Shown: in pieces, positions 21,839 through 34,700 of the stretch
Layout of the letters: the number at the start of each line of letters is the position of its first letter
Numbering within the stretch: the first letter of the stretch is position 1
NCBI GenBank assembly: GCA_942486035.1
Contig: CALNXK010000081.1
Span: forward strand, 552,001 to 616,000
Origin: Porites lobata
Lineage: Eukaryota > Cnidaria > Anthozoa > Scleractinia > Poritidae
Direction of reading: 5' to 3'
DNA length: 64,000 bases
Program-made: the position numbers and the translations under genes
Notes under the pieces: generated by a model
Database searches by the model: none
Told to the model about the DNA's origin: nothing
Seen by the model: only the letters and a program-made list of their open reading frames with translations

Positions 21839-23073
21839 TAGTCTGCTACACAGCCATTTTTAGTGTCGTCACGCAACGCTCCTCCCCACTAACGGCTGCT
21901 GAAAACCGAACCACATTCCTTTCCCTTTGTTGTTTTTGATGTTAGGGCTTGGTTAGTCTCACACAGGTTGATGTTTAATGATTCAAAGACAGAATTTCTA
22001 ATCATCGGTTCGTCGCAGCAGTTATCTAAGGTTACCATGGTTTCAATTAAAGTTGGTGACTTTGACATTCAACCCCTTAAGCATGTTAGAAATCTTGGCA
22101 CATGGTCTGATAACCATATGTCAATGAATACTCATATAGGAAAGGTGTGTAGTAAGGCATTTAGGGGGCTTTATAATATTAGGCAAATTAGGAAATGTCT
22201 GTCTGCAGAATCAACAAAGTGTTTAATTCATGCGTTTGTTACATCACATTTAGATTATTGCAACGCTCTTTTGTATAAGCTTCCGCAATATCAATATGAC
22301 CGACTTCAAAAAGTTCTTAATGCGGCGGCTCGGGTTACATGCTTAATTCCCAAGTTTGCCCATATTACTCCGGTACTTAGGGAACTTCATTGGTTACAGT
22401 GAAATTTAGAGTAGAATTTAAGATTGCACTATTAGTTTTTAAAACGTTGAACGGCCTGGCGCTGCAATATTTATCTGAACTACTTGTTGCAAAGCCTAGA
22501 CCTAGATACAGCCTGCGGTCTGATTCTGAAACATTGCTTGTAATCCCTAAGGTGACACGGAAGACTTTTGGCGATCGAGCCTTTTCCCATGCTGGACCAA
22601 CAGTATGGAATGCTTTGCCATCTAGCCTTAGAAACTGTAGGAACATTGACTCTTTTAAAGTACAGTTGAACACTTATCTTTTGAAGAAAGCTTTTAATTT
22701 GTAATTTTATATTCTTATTACTATTATTATTTCTGTCCATTTGTTGTATATATATATATATTTATTTTCTTGTACATATTGTGAAGCTCTTTAGAATATT
22801 GTAATAGTTAAAGCGCTATATTAAATGTAATAAATTATTATTATTATTTGTGTTTGTGGTCTAACGAACAAACCATAAGAAACTTGACAATACGTGAGCC
22901 TCAGGGCGCTAGGAGAGAACACGCTTCTCAGTTTTCGACAAATCAATCAATCGAATTTTGATGGGGTCTGTGTCTGCAAGCAACGGAAAGGTTGTTTGCA
23001 GACTGAAGTTAGTGGGGAGGAGCGTTGCGTGACGACACTAAAAGCGGCTGTGTAGCAGAAGTCTAGTAGACTA
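21839..23073. mobile_element. Mutator-like MITE carrying a LINE fragment
   Basis: Terminal inverted repeats of at least 55 bp: left TAGTCTGCTACACAGCC..GCGTTGCGTGACGACACTA-type block at 21839-21893; the right copy at 23012-23073 in reverse. The flanking 9-bp direct repeat TGCCCCTGC (21830-21838, 23074-23082) suits Mutator-like elements. The right end has about 11 bp (ACTAGACTTCT) missing from the left. Inside lies the LINE piece at 21968-22850. Confidence 0.75.
21968..22850 (+). pseudogene. CR1/L2-like LINE reverse transcriptase, 3' fragment
   Basis: Two overlapping frames (21968-22402 and 22390-22704) give the C-terminal end of a non-LTR reverse transcriptase: SKTEFLIIGS, KHVRNLGTW, HLDYCNALLYKLP, NAAARV, then after a frame break FKTLNGLALQYLSELL and TVWNALPSSLRN. 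The break at about 22396-22400 is explained by loss of one base in an expected HWLP-V-K motif. The 3' tail reads AAAGCGCTATATTAAATG then an ATT microsatellite, typical for this group. Inactive. Confidence 0.8.
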
Positions 23074-23348
23074 TGCCCCTGCTGAATCTGATTACAACAG
23101 GCCCATATGTGGAGATTTGTTTTGAAATGCCCATGCCCTATAAATTAGCCTTGAAGTAGCTTTCTTCGGTACTTTTTTCGTAACAAAATTCTAAATATCA
23201 CAATTTTTCCTAAATATCATGAGATTTTCTAAATATCTCAAAATCTTCTAAATAGCTTAAAAAATATCTAGGCCTAATCTTGAACTGACCGTCGGACGGT
23301 CTAAAAGTCGTTCATTTTGAACGTTGATTGTTGTATTATTCCTTGTAA

Positions 23349-23705
23349 TAAGGTGGCCCACAACTGTCACGGCAAAACCAAAAACCTCACGGCAAAAACA
23401 AAATACCTCACGGCAAAACCGAAAACCTCACGGCAAAAACAAAATACCTCAAGACAAAACCAAAACCAAAGACCTCACGGCAAAACCAAATACTTCACAG
23501 CAAAAACCAAATACCACCAACTACCTAAAGGCAAAAGCAAATACCCACAACAAAACCAAAGCTTTTTTGTTTTTGCATGCTGAGAAGTATTTGGTTTTGC
23601 CGTGAGGTATTTAGTTTTATCCGCGAGGTTTTTGGTTTTGCCGTGAGGTATTTTGTTTTTGCCGTGAGGTTTTTGGTTTTGCCGTGACAGTTGTGGGCCA
23701 CCATA
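23349..23705. mobile_element. Fold-back element with tandem-repeat arms
   Basis: Both ends start with GGTGGCCCACAACTGTCACGG in inverted orientation (left from 23352, right to about 23702). Each arm is a string of a roughly 20-bp unit (CCTCACGGCAAAAACAAAATA and variants), about seven units left and five right. TTGTAA flanks both sides (23343-23348, 23706-23711). ORFs across it on both strands are repeat artefacts. Confidence 0.75.
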
Positions 23706-23939
23706 TTGTAAAATTTTACGCCTTCCAATAAGAGTCATATATCCATGAAAAGTTCTCTCCCAAATTGTTGTAAAAAATTATCCGCGCGTGGGCCGCCGCA
23801 AATCATGGCCACTTCAAAATGTGGAGTTCGAAAAGCGAGCCATAACGACATTGGTGACTCATTGGTGTGGAATCAACATATCACGTGGTGACTCGTGACC
23901 AATCGCCGTTCAGCATGTTCAGTGATTGCTGTGCATCTG

Positions 23940-24187
23940 CGGCTCATGACCGAGTCGTTGTGAAGCAGTTGTTTTCACAGGAAATTTATCACAACACAAT
24001 CCAATTTTACCAGCTTCGTGGCACCAGGTGCTAGTATTTCCTTTTTAGATTTGTAGATTGCAGATTTACTTCACGTTTAACGTTGTTAGAGGTTTCTTCA
24101 GATCGCTCTGGTAACTTGCAGCTGTATATCTTGGCGGGATCTTAGGGGATCTGTCAACTTGAGTCATCGTGAAGCATTGCTTGTGCG
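23940..24187 (+). other. ptpn13: Candidate first (non-coding) exon of ptpn13
   Basis: A strong donor (GCG followed by GTGAGTATG) ends at 24187, downstream of a region with elevated CpG (23783-23800, 23810-23960). There is no long ORF. The left edge is arbitrary because the transcription start cannot be seen. This is inference from position and donor strength only. Confidence 0.3.
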
Positions 24188-26388
24188 GTGAGTATGATTT
24201 TATTGTTTTTATCTGGCGGTTCTAGGTCTATCTAGTTTGCCCATATATAAATCAAACTCGATAACTTTAGGAAGGTTTGAGATTTGTTACACGATGTAGG
24301 ACGTGTCGTTGCCTTATTCTTCGCAACGAAGATAATCTCACACGTACTCAGCTGTTTGCAGCACCTTGGGTAAGTTCGGCAGTGTTTAAGCTTATATACG
24401 GCTGGTTACAGTGTGGTTACTGTCATAATTTAAGACTCTTTTACTCAAGGTTCAACCATGTTTAAAATGGGAACCTCTCTAATGATGCCCACATTCTGGG
24501 TTATCCATATGTGTTCCTTAACGTAAATTTTTTGGTCTTTCCGTACAATTAGAAGAAAGGAGAGTCCATATGTCGACAAAGTAAGCTTACATGCATGTAA
24601 AAACTTTGCTCGATCGAGGATAAGGTGCCCGCTACACTCTAGACGCCAGAGAAGTAAGCAATTATTTGCGCTTCTTTCAGTATGTGAAACAGAATATTGC
24701 TTTAATTTTTTAGCGATAATATGGTGAACAGCCTTGTCAATAAAGTGAATCTATCATGAACTTGATCATGAGAGAGGCTCAAAACAGTTTTCATTAAAAT
24801 CATTTTAATCTGCAAAATCACTGGCAACGGGGTAAACAATATTTGATTCAGTTTGAGTTTTCGGGTGATCCTAAGTGTTGTTAATAGCTTTTCTAGTGCT
24901 CTATTTACAAGAGACGTATTTATAGTAGGTTCATTTGAATTTCAAAATGTTTTTTAATTATAATAATATCACTTAAATTGGAAAAGTCCAATATAAAACA
25001 TACGTGGCTGGACGATTTTTTATGCCTTTTAAAAAAGTAGGGGATTTTCCAAAAATTGCTTGAGTTTATTTTTTTTTCTGCAGCTGGGCTTCGATATACT
25101 TTTTTAAATTCTTGATTTCATCAGTTCACATGTAGCATTAAATTGGACAAGTACACTGGCCATACTTTTGCTTTTCTATGGATAAGATAAATGCATTAAA
25201 TACAAACTTAATTCATGAGCAGTGTTAATTTTCATGTGTTTCTTCAAGTTTCTATTTATACATAAAAATATATATCCAGGGATGTCCTTAAGAGCCAGCT
25301 ACCAGCTAATTTTGCCTGCTGCAAAAAACCTTACCACCAGTTCAACTGGTAATTTTGAAGGTGCAATTGAGAGAAAAAACCAGCTTGACTGATAAAAAAG
25401 CCTGCATAGCTTTTCCATAGCTACATCCTGATAAAAATATACATGTACAGTATACCTATCTGATTAATATTATACATATCAAGTCTGTGGCCCTTTTACA
25501 GTCTTAACTTTTCTGACTGTATGATGCTCTCTGTATTTTAGTCATGTTTTAATGCTGGTTTCGCCTTTAAGGTATACCTTACTGCTGAGTTCCCCTTAAC
25601 TTAGTGGGGTGGGCCATATGTATGTCCCTAGTCTGAATTTCAAATACAGTCATTTCATGTTTTGAGGAGTAGGTCATGTCCCTTTCACTTTCAAGCAATC
25701 TTTATGTCATTTGTTGTGTCATCATTTGGCCATGTAAGGGCCTCACTACTACCTGAGAAACATTGTTAACTTCAAAGGAGAATTTATGTTGCTACTGATC
25801 ATGCGATATTGTAGACAAGAGGTATATATCCGTGGAGTACTAATTTGGGAGCTGCAATGTTATTATTCAATATAAAGTACACAGTGGAAAATTCCTGCCA
25901 TACATTCAGTCATACTCATGCCAGCAATAATTTTTACTCAGCAATCTCAGTTTTTAGACTGCTTATTTAACAAGGTAGCCTTTGGCAGGTTCTACAGTTA
26001 TTAGTTGATTTAGTTCTGATACCAAGAAAGGATGTATTGTAACGTCAGCTGTCAACAGACACCAAAGCCCTTCTTCAGTCCTTTTTTGTTTTGCTAATAT
26101 GGGCACCTTTTTACATTTAACAAACTTTAAGGAAACTTTTAATCAGTCAAGTGGCACTTGAAAAGAGCATTGCCCTGTTAAAAGGTATGAAAACCAATAT
26201 CACCTGGGAAGTTGTTGACATTCAACTGTTACCTTAGACCACGACAGGTTTCCATATTGTGGTTTTATGTAACTGGTTTTACATGTTTTTAAAGTGTAAT
26301 TTCTTTTATTTCAAACTCATACCCAAAGACAAAGAAAAGAAAAATTTAAAGCAGGTGTCAGTGAAAAACAACTTCTACATGAAGAAAG

Positions 26389-26739
26389 GTTATTCAGTGA
26401 CTTAGAGTAATTCAAGTTTTCAAAGAAAAATAAAAAAGTGTTACACTTATACAGAGGGTTTAGTGCAAAGGCTAGTTTCCTACTCACCCATAAGCTAAAG
26501 TAATTCAGTGTGGCCCTCTGAGTACTGCTTAACCACAGCCCTGGTACCTTGCCAAAGTTCTTATTTAAATCCTGGCAACTGACCTTAAACCATTGCCTTT
26601 GCAAAAGTCAGTCAAAAGTGAGTCAGTCAAGTACTTTATAGGAAACTAGCCTTTGCACTATGCACTAAACTCTCTATGTAAGTGTAACACTTTTTTATTT
26701 TTCTTTGAAAACTTGGATTACTCAAGTCACTGAATAACT
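26389..26739. repeat. Long hairpin, about 95-bp arms
   Basis: The left arm 26389-26482 (GTTATTCAGTGACTT.. to ..GGCTAGTTTCCTA) and right arm 26638-26739 are inverted copies with few differences, separated by about 155 bp of unrelated sequence. It could be a MITE or a recent inverted duplication. Confidence 0.75.
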
Positions 26740-27362
26740 GACTTTTGTCATTGTTATTCCTTTGCTATATGGTAATTTGAAACAATAATTGAAAAACCCA
26801 TGTGTCAGGGGTAAAAACGATGGTGGAGTTTACATCTTTATAAAGAATAATCTATTGATGATTGTTCAAAAGGTAGAAAACCCCATCCGTCAGACAAAAT
26901 TCTGTGACATTTATACTGAAACATAGTTGGTTTTGCTCATACTATAGTGTACTACAGTGGTTTGATCATCTCAATGAGACAACTAAAGCAGTCTGTTCCT
27001 TATTTGCACTCACTAGACCTTACATGGATCAGGTGACCATGTACATGTAAGGATCGGGGTCATAAAACAACGTCCTAAGTGATTATTACCCAGAGTAAAG
27101 TCTAAGTGACTTCTGATAAAATGCTGTATTCTCATTTCAATTACCTTGATCAGGAGTCAGTTAAGGCCTTATTCCACATGCCCCTTTATTGTTAAGAATA
27201 CTTTTCTTTCAATAGGTAGACATATTCTTTCTCTCTATGTAAAAAGTAGTCAAAGACACGTAGGCAACATTACTCGTAAACAACCGATTATATATTTCTA
27301 CAATACCATGAGTCAAGGAAATAAAGGGAGATGTAAAGAATCAACCATAAGAGGACACAGAA

Positions 27363-27440
27363 AAATCTGAGCCCCAGATGGGATTCGAACCCACAACCCT
27401 CCGTGTTCTAGATCGGATGCTCTAATACCATGAGTAGTTC
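27363..27440 (-). mobile_element. tRNA-like SINE head
   Basis: On the minus strand: TGGTATTAGAGCATCCGATC, then a B box GGTTCGAATCCC at tRNA spacing, then ATCTGGGGCTCA. The acceptor stem does not close, so a functional tRNA is unlikely. Confidence 0.5.
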
Positions 27441-27690
27441 TTGTATTGCTTTTTGTTGATTTGACTTAATATGCAATATATTACTGGGGACTTTTAGATG
27501 CAACATAGAGTAATTAAGTATAGTAGGATGTCTTACATTTTTAAGTTACTAAGTTAATGGTATATACTGTCACATTGCAATAATTTTTTGTACATAAAAG
27601 TTTTATTTAAACCATTTGTGCATTGGCCAGCTAAACCTCTTTAATGCTGGACTCTGCACTTAAAGTCATTCTCTATTTTTTTTTTTTCAG

Positions 27691-27765
27691 AAATATGGAC
27701 ATGTGATGCCCAGAGAAGATGAAGGGGAGGAAGCCCAGTTTTGATTTTATTTTAATGATACTTAG
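27691..27765 (+). other. ptpn13: Candidate 5' UTR exon 2 of ptpn13
   Basis: A long polypyrimidine tract and CAG (27688-27690) are followed by 75 nt and a GTAAAG donor. It contains a tiny upstream ORF (ATGGACATGTGA) and in-frame stops, so it would be untranslated. Inference from splice signals. Confidence 0.35.
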
Positions 27766-28640
27766 GTAAAGTAATTTTTGGTAATTTTTTAAAGTTTTAG
27801 TTAATCCACAGGGCAAGAAGTTCTGCATAGCATAATAATAAATCATTATAATTTATTGGTTGTCCAATCTCCAGCTAAATAAGTGAATACTAAAAGTAGT
27901 CTTTCTTAAGCTAACATGAGCATCAATAAACTTATTTCCAGGATCCACTTGTCTCCTAAATAATTATCTTAAAATGGTTGCCAATTCCAAAGAGTGAGTT
28001 GCCAGGAATTTCTTTTATAAAGTAAACTATGTTGACACCACGAGAGACCATATACAATGGATATACTTGAAATCCAAGATGGCGGCCAGTAGCAGATTTT
28101 CCTCACAAAATAACTGGAAACATGCTGATTTTCTGTAACAAGCAAAGATGCCCACAGATTGATTTTTTGCACGATTTCAAATTTATAAGTTTTCGTGAAA
28201 AAAATTATTGTAGTCATCAAATTGTCTGTTTATTGTCAGAATTTTATGCCCCCGCTTTCACTGATCAACTAACAAAATGAAGATTTAAGCAGTACTAAAA
28301 CTGCTGGAAACTGTTTTAAGTTGCCTTTATTTACTGCCGAGCACTGTAATCATTATGGAGGAAATTTGAAATGTTAAATATTGACAAATATAAAATGTGA
28401 GGTCACAGGCAATTGCAGTAGATGATGATCTCTGTGAGCTGCTACTTGAAGCAGTACCAACGAATTAAGACGAAAACACTTTTATTGTTCCTCAATATGA
28501 ACGATACCATATGGACCATACTTTACCACAGGAGGCAACACCCACTTCTTACACCAAAACTCGAGTGAAAACAAAGTTATTGTACTTTGTCCATGATGTA
28601 GGATTAAAGGGCCATGTGTTGTCTTTTTTCATTTTTATAG

Positions 28641-28798
28641 TGTACCAGGCTAGACATATAAAGCTATGCCTGCCCTGACGACCAATTCAGTCACGCTTGA
28701 TGAGATTCTTGAGGTGCGTGCAGGTCCTTTAAAAGAAGAGGAGCTTTGGGCAATACTCAGTCATTCAAGTGAAGCTCTGCAAGATGTGCTTATTAAAG
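28641..28798 (+). CDS. ptpn13: ptpn13 exon 1 (coding from 28666), KIND start
   Basis: Acceptor TTTTTATAG at 28640, 25 nt of 5' UTR with an in-frame TAG, then ATG at 28666. Residues 1-44 include LDEILEVRAGPLKEEELWAI, the conserved first helix of PTPN13 KIND. Ends phase 1 at GTATAG. Confidence 0.92.
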
Positions 28799-31700
28799 GT
28801 ATAGCAGTTAAATGAAGCGTTTTCTGAGGGCTTATACATCAACTGTAGGAAGGGGGTTTCTCATCTTTACATTAGACAGCTTAATGTTTGAGACAACTGA
28901 AACTGTTCAAAAGTACATTGCTTCCTCTTATTTTTAATGTGTCCTGCCTATCCCCCATTACACCTGGTAGGATGTCTGACTCACCCTAAATGCCAGATGT
29001 GTGACATGTCCTCTAGGCTGCATAAAACAGCCAATTATTTGGAGGAAGGTGATTGATAAAATTGACTAAGTACAGTGAAAGCCATTAGGATGTGTGGGAT
29101 GGCTTTATTTTCATGAAAAATGTAGCCTTTGTTGAACTTGAAGGCAGTCTTACTCGGTTACTCAATTTATGTACGTGAAACAGAAACTGTATAAGATTGC
29201 AGAAAATTATAGCCATCTCTGTGTTCCTGTATGCCTGGAAACTTGCAGTTTCCCATTTTTCCTGTGTAATCATCATTGAATTAGAAGCGTGTATGTGCTC
29301 TCATGGTTCAGTTTTGTGCATGCTTCAATTTTTTCCTTTGTTTTGGGTATGATAATATATGATGAGGACTTTCAAACAAACTTTAAGGGCTTACAAAAAT
29401 TAATGAACCACACCATAAAATGTACAATATTATTGTCAAAACTGCAGTGTTTTGCAGATGTAGATTGAGTTTTACCCTTTGAAAATTTATATTAGGTAAA
29501 GCAAGAAAAAAAGGCCTGCTCACCTACACAATTACACCAGAAAGTCTACTCCTCTGCCATAATGGGAAGGTCAAATTCTCACTGCATACAGGTAATTCAG
29601 CAGTTTAATGATTATTATATTGATACAGCTGATCCTTCTGTCCTGCATGGGTGTTGAACAGTGATGACTTGTTCTCCCACTTATGCTGATGAGAGTTATA
29701 TGATGTAATATTTTATTCACCTCTCATGTCTGAGTTCAATGCCCATCACCAGAAATTTTACTCCATATGTGCTGTATGATACTGGGCTAGTACAGTACAG
29801 TCAACTCTCTCTTAACGGACACCTCTATAAGAGGGACACCTCTATAAAACCGACACCTAGAGTTGGTCCCTGCCTTTCTTTGCTCCCTCTATTTGACTTT
29901 CTATAAGACGGACATCTCTCTAAGACGGACGGCTAGTGCCGGTCCCAAAGGTGTCCGTCTTAGAGAGAGTTGACTGTACATGTACTGTCCAGGGTTCTTT
30001 TCAAGAAATTCTGGATCATTACATGTTTCGGGGAAACTACCCACCTACTTCTCCCCTAATATATAAGCCAACATTAACACTGACATTGTACTTCTCACTT
30101 AGGGCAAAATGTTGGCTTAGGGGACGGGTAGGTGAGCAGTTTCCCAGAAACAGTACATGTATAATGATCCGAAATTCTCTTTTTCAAGTTCATGAAGGTT
30201 TTATGTTATAACTGCATTGTCATATATATGTGCATGCAACAGTGTATTGCAAGTTATTGAATGGTGTCTGTATGCATGTTAAACTGCCAATGACAGAAGT
30301 TAATAAATGCAGTGTGGGCTAGAAATGTTAATTCAATTTTATTAATGCTGAGTTTTGCTAACAGCAAATGCATTGGGCAACGGCATGCAAATATTGAAAA
30401 TTTGAATTACTAACTGCTTAGATTATGAATTAGCTGTGATATAATTTCAAATGCTTCAACCTGAAATTATGACTTCAAGACAAAAGTCATAAAAATTGTA
30501 AAAATCTAAAGCTTTACACCGTGAACCCTGCTTGCAAATTCCTTAGTTCCAGCTAAAGCTCGCAAATTGTCTGGTAAAGCGATCCAGTGTTTTGCAGCAT
30601 AATAGCTAAAAGAATTTATACCGCGTTTGGTGCTATTCTTAAATCAATCAATTTTTTATTAGCATGATTTTAGAACCCAACTATATATGGTGTCATACCC
30701 TTATCAATCACGGAACCAGTTTAGAACATGTGGAAAATTATGCAGCATTTGCTAATTTACTTTTCATGCCCTAAAATTTGTATTCAAGTTTCATCAAGAA
30801 ATCGCTCCTTCACTGCTCCAGAAATGTACTCCAAACACAGTAAACCTCTTGGAAGTGAGGCAACCCTTGAAAAGGTATTTAATAACCCTTAAGCGTGGTT
30901 TTCACTAGTGACACAAGCATAATGTAAGTGTTGCGTGACAACAAGCACAACAACGACAACAAAAAATGCACGAGAAACAGAAAAAATTAATTTGGGGCTT
31001 TTTCTTACAGCTGTATGTGGACAAACAGATTTATTGTGTGCTTTTCTCAGGCTTGTGCTTTTGTCACTAGTGAAAATGTCCTGAAAAAAAGTGGTATACA
31101 GCTATTTCGAGAAAGGTTGTCGGAAAAAGTGCACGTGACAGTCCCGAAAGGTATTGTGGGTGGTTTTGGGTGCCTTGTTCTTCAAAGAAATTTGAAAAAA
31201 TGGCATTGGAGGCCACGGACATATGTTTGCGAGTGCTCAAGGAAAGCAACAAAAGTATGTTTGACAGCTGCAGTCGTCAGGAACCATTTATTGATCATAT
31301 CCCATATTTTCTTTGGGGATTGTCGCGTGCACATTTTTTCCGACAACCTTTCTCGAAATAGCTGTATGCATATAAAGAAAACAGTAGGTAACCGAAAGAA
31401 TGTCATAATGAAAAAATGCGATTTTATGCGAGCATTGCATTCATTAGTCAGTTTGACTGTAGGAGATTACATCATGTGTCATTTGCTCACTAATATTTTG
31501 CTGGAAGATGACACTGTAAGTAAGTAACAGAAAAATATTTTTAAATTTTCACCACAAAAGTGGTCGCACTAGATACTTTAGGGACATTTCAACTGCAGTG
31601 CTCTGACTGGAAAAATTATGGCGTATTGAAGAGTTAGAGGTATTGGAAGTGTGATTATTTTTTTTACATACTGAGCAATCATTGAACTAAAATGAAATTT

Positions 31701-34700
31701 TAGCTTTTTCAATAAATTTGAGAGCTTGGTCCTGTAAGGAGTATGTACAGCTGTAGTAGTTAAACTATTGGAGTCAAGAATGTGTTGTTGTTTTGCAATT
31801 TTTGTAACTGTTCCTGCCCCAAATATTAGAGACCTTAAGATACACCGTTTCCGTGTACGGGTACGGGTAAATTAGCCGTTCATGTAGCCATTAATACGGG
31901 AAGATTGCTTCTTAATTACCTGGGAGAAACGGGTAGGCTACTCTATAAAATGGTTTCGCCATTATCACATCTGGGAAAAAATGGTTGCTTTTTACAAAAC
32001 TACGACCTAAACATGTTTGCTTACCCATACTCGTAGGTTGAAATGGTGTATCTTAAGGTCACTATTGAAGGTTACCAAAAGTCAAGGCAAAGTTTTGTTT
32101 GTTATGCTATGTCTTTGCATGATTGTCAAGTGAACAATATCTCACAGCTTATACTTTTTGTACTTTGTATCTCCAGATATGCATTTACTCACTTGGTATG
32201 ACATTATATCACGCAGCAGAGTATGAAATTCCTGTTGGAAAGGTAATTTACAATAATATTATTTGAATACCCCTTCTTTAATTTGCTTCAAAGAATTTAT
32301 ACCAAGAGAAGAACCCTTTATTTTAGAGACCGTGTTACTATTATATAGCAACTCTAGGATTTCATGGTAATGAGCATTTCCAGTACCATGTCATTACTGT
32401 GGTCTTAAAATAACAGAACCGAAAAATAGTTTCCCAGTGACATTTTCAGCCTCAGGGATCAATTTACCAAAATGTACTGTTTTTCCACTCTTATTCTTAC
32501 AAATGTAACTACTTACTAGTAGAGCAATTCTTTAGTTATGGCTTGGCTTATGAAACTATAAGGTTGTTTAGCATCTATCAGTTTTCCATTGTTCACCGTC
32601 TTGAATCATTTCCAAAGTGCATTGAATGTTACTGGCCGGTTTATGGCTTCCAGTGCCAAGAAAACATTTAGGAGGTGGGCTCCCATGAATTTTCAGGGAA
32701 CCAAAAAATTGTTACAGATGGTCTCTCAGGATCTCTGGGCATGGAACTGAAAAATCGTCTTCCATGGGGTTTGAAAACCTAGGGCTTGTATTTGTACAAG
32801 TAATTGTACTTTTGGTGGGCTTTTGGCATGAAATTTTTTGCTTTAGGCCTCAGATTAGCTCCTTGTGAGCATTGAGAAAATGTTTAATTTGAAAGCCTTG
32901 AGGAACTTTTCCTCCAGAAGCCCTGTCACTATTGTTCGGTCAGAGTGAAAAATAAAATGTTACAGGTCAAAATTAAATTCAAGTTAAAATTTTTTAACCT
33001 AGGTTGATTCTCAATTTTCTTTGTCTCCTAGCCCTAATTATTCATGAATTAGGTCTAGGAGACAAATGAAATTGAGAATCAGCCTAGGTTCAAAAATGTA
33101 ACCTGAAAATAATTTTGACTTGTAACATATATATTATTATTAATGATTTAATGCAAACAGAATTTTACCCAAAGTTACATGTACAAAAAAAACAAAAAAA
33201 AAAATATTGTGGCATTCTAAAAGTAACTTAAATTGGACAGCATAGATTCTGCTGCAATCTTTGTTAGGTTTTAATAATTAAAACTAATTGCACTGTCATA
33301 AACTACCTGCCAAGGTCCATCACATCCATGACAACAGACTAAAACTTCCTTAGGTTGATGACAAAAGAGTTCCTTTATTTGCTTTTAAATTAGTGCTGTT
33401 CATGTTAAATCAATATTGAAATACATTCATTTACCATATGTAGGTAAGAATGGAAAGGTTGGCATGAGACTCCATCCAGTTTTTTCTTTTCAAATGCTTA
33501 GTTTCTTTCATATTTTGTTTTAGCGGTTTTTTTGACGGCCTGGCTTTAAAGATTTTATTCCCTGCCAGATTTCTACTATCAAATATCACATACTTGCCTT
33601 CAGCTTTAACTTCCGGCATTTTTTTGTCTCCACAGCCAGTAAATTTGAGTGAAAGTTTGGAGGGTGTCTTGCTGTCAATGTGTGAGGAAAGCTCACAGCT
33701 GAGGGCTCCCCTTTTAAAGGTTCTTGAGGTATGTTTGATATATGAATAGTTAGATATTTTTTAGGGACATGCTGTATTTCCATTGTTATAGTGGTTTAAC
33801 AGAGTACATATACCTTGTAGTACTGTGGTGCCCCAGGCACTAATCATTCAAGTTTTCACAGTAAAAGAGTGTTTTCGTGCATGCTGGTTGGTTAAGAGCT
33901 ACACCCTGGAAATGTCATGGAAACACGTGAAAATGTCGTGATGATGGTTCAGTTTTGGGTCTAATTTTGTAAAAAAACTTTTTCAAAAATGGGCTTCAAA
34001 AACTGTCAATGTTATTGTAAAAACAAATCAACAACAATTAATTTTCCAGTGGTCTAAACTGTATGCTCTTATCAACCCTAGAATTAATGATGTAAAAATG
34101 TTAAAAAAAAATTTTGCATTAACACTACTCACCTGCAGTGCATGGTTCCACTTGAGATTTGAACATTATGACGTCTTTTCTGTAGTCAACAAGAGAATAT
34201 ACTGTGGAAAATTGTTTTTGATTTGTTATATTTATGGTGTGTGCATCGTTTAATTAAATTCAGCTGTTGTGTGTGTACTCTGTAGGTTTGTCATGCACAC
34301 CGCAAAAGACGGCGCTTTGGTGATCTTATTGCTTCCATGGTGACTGCTGTATTAGGGGATGATGTTCCAGATGTAAGTCAATATCACTGTTACTTAAGAC
34401 ATAATATTTGTTAGAATTTTTTGCTGTAACATGTCCCAATGACGCTACTTTTTTATTTTACTCAGAATGATTCAGATGATCACAGTTTAGATGAAGAAAC
34501 AGTACAAATCAGTCACTCTGAGTTCATGAATGGAGCTGAGGTATGATTTATGTTCACTCAGTAATGTTCAATTGGGGCAGCAAGGGTGGCACAGTGGTGA
34601 GAGCACTCGCCTCTCACCAGTGTGGCCCGGGTTCAAATCCTGTCGTCAAAGCCATTGCCTTTGCTCCGAGAGATTTTTCTCCTGCTACTCCTGTTTTCCC

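Larger units (their letters stand above)
24188..27690. other. Probable 5' UTR intron of ptpn13, no gene recognised
   Basis: About 3.5 kb of AT-rich sequence without supportable coding exons. It holds the hairpin at 26389-26739 and the tRNA-like fragment at 27363-27440. Confidence 0.4.

Noticed and set aside
23352..23530. CRISPR-like array of direct repeats
   Set aside because: Units are contiguous, lack unique spacers, have an inverted partner array, and the genome is eukaryotic.
23317..23738. Lys/Thr-rich ORFs on both strands with repeated 'KTKNLTAK' units
   Set aside because: They are translations of the tandem units in the fold-back element, present in several frames and both strands.
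27363..27440. Possible functional tRNA gene
   Set aside because: A and B boxes are present but the acceptor stem does not pair and there is no terminator-like T run in place; a SINE head is more likely. The same holds for the tRNA-like heads at 11280, 14388, 34575 and 40890.
28069..28100. YY1-like site (CCAAGATGGCGGCC) as a promoter element
   Set aside because: A single match inside an intron with no other promoter evidence.
31015..31527. 170-codon plus-strand ORF
   Set aside because: Its middle is the MITE at 31099-31364, its flanks have no domain features, and it lies in ptpn13 intron 3.
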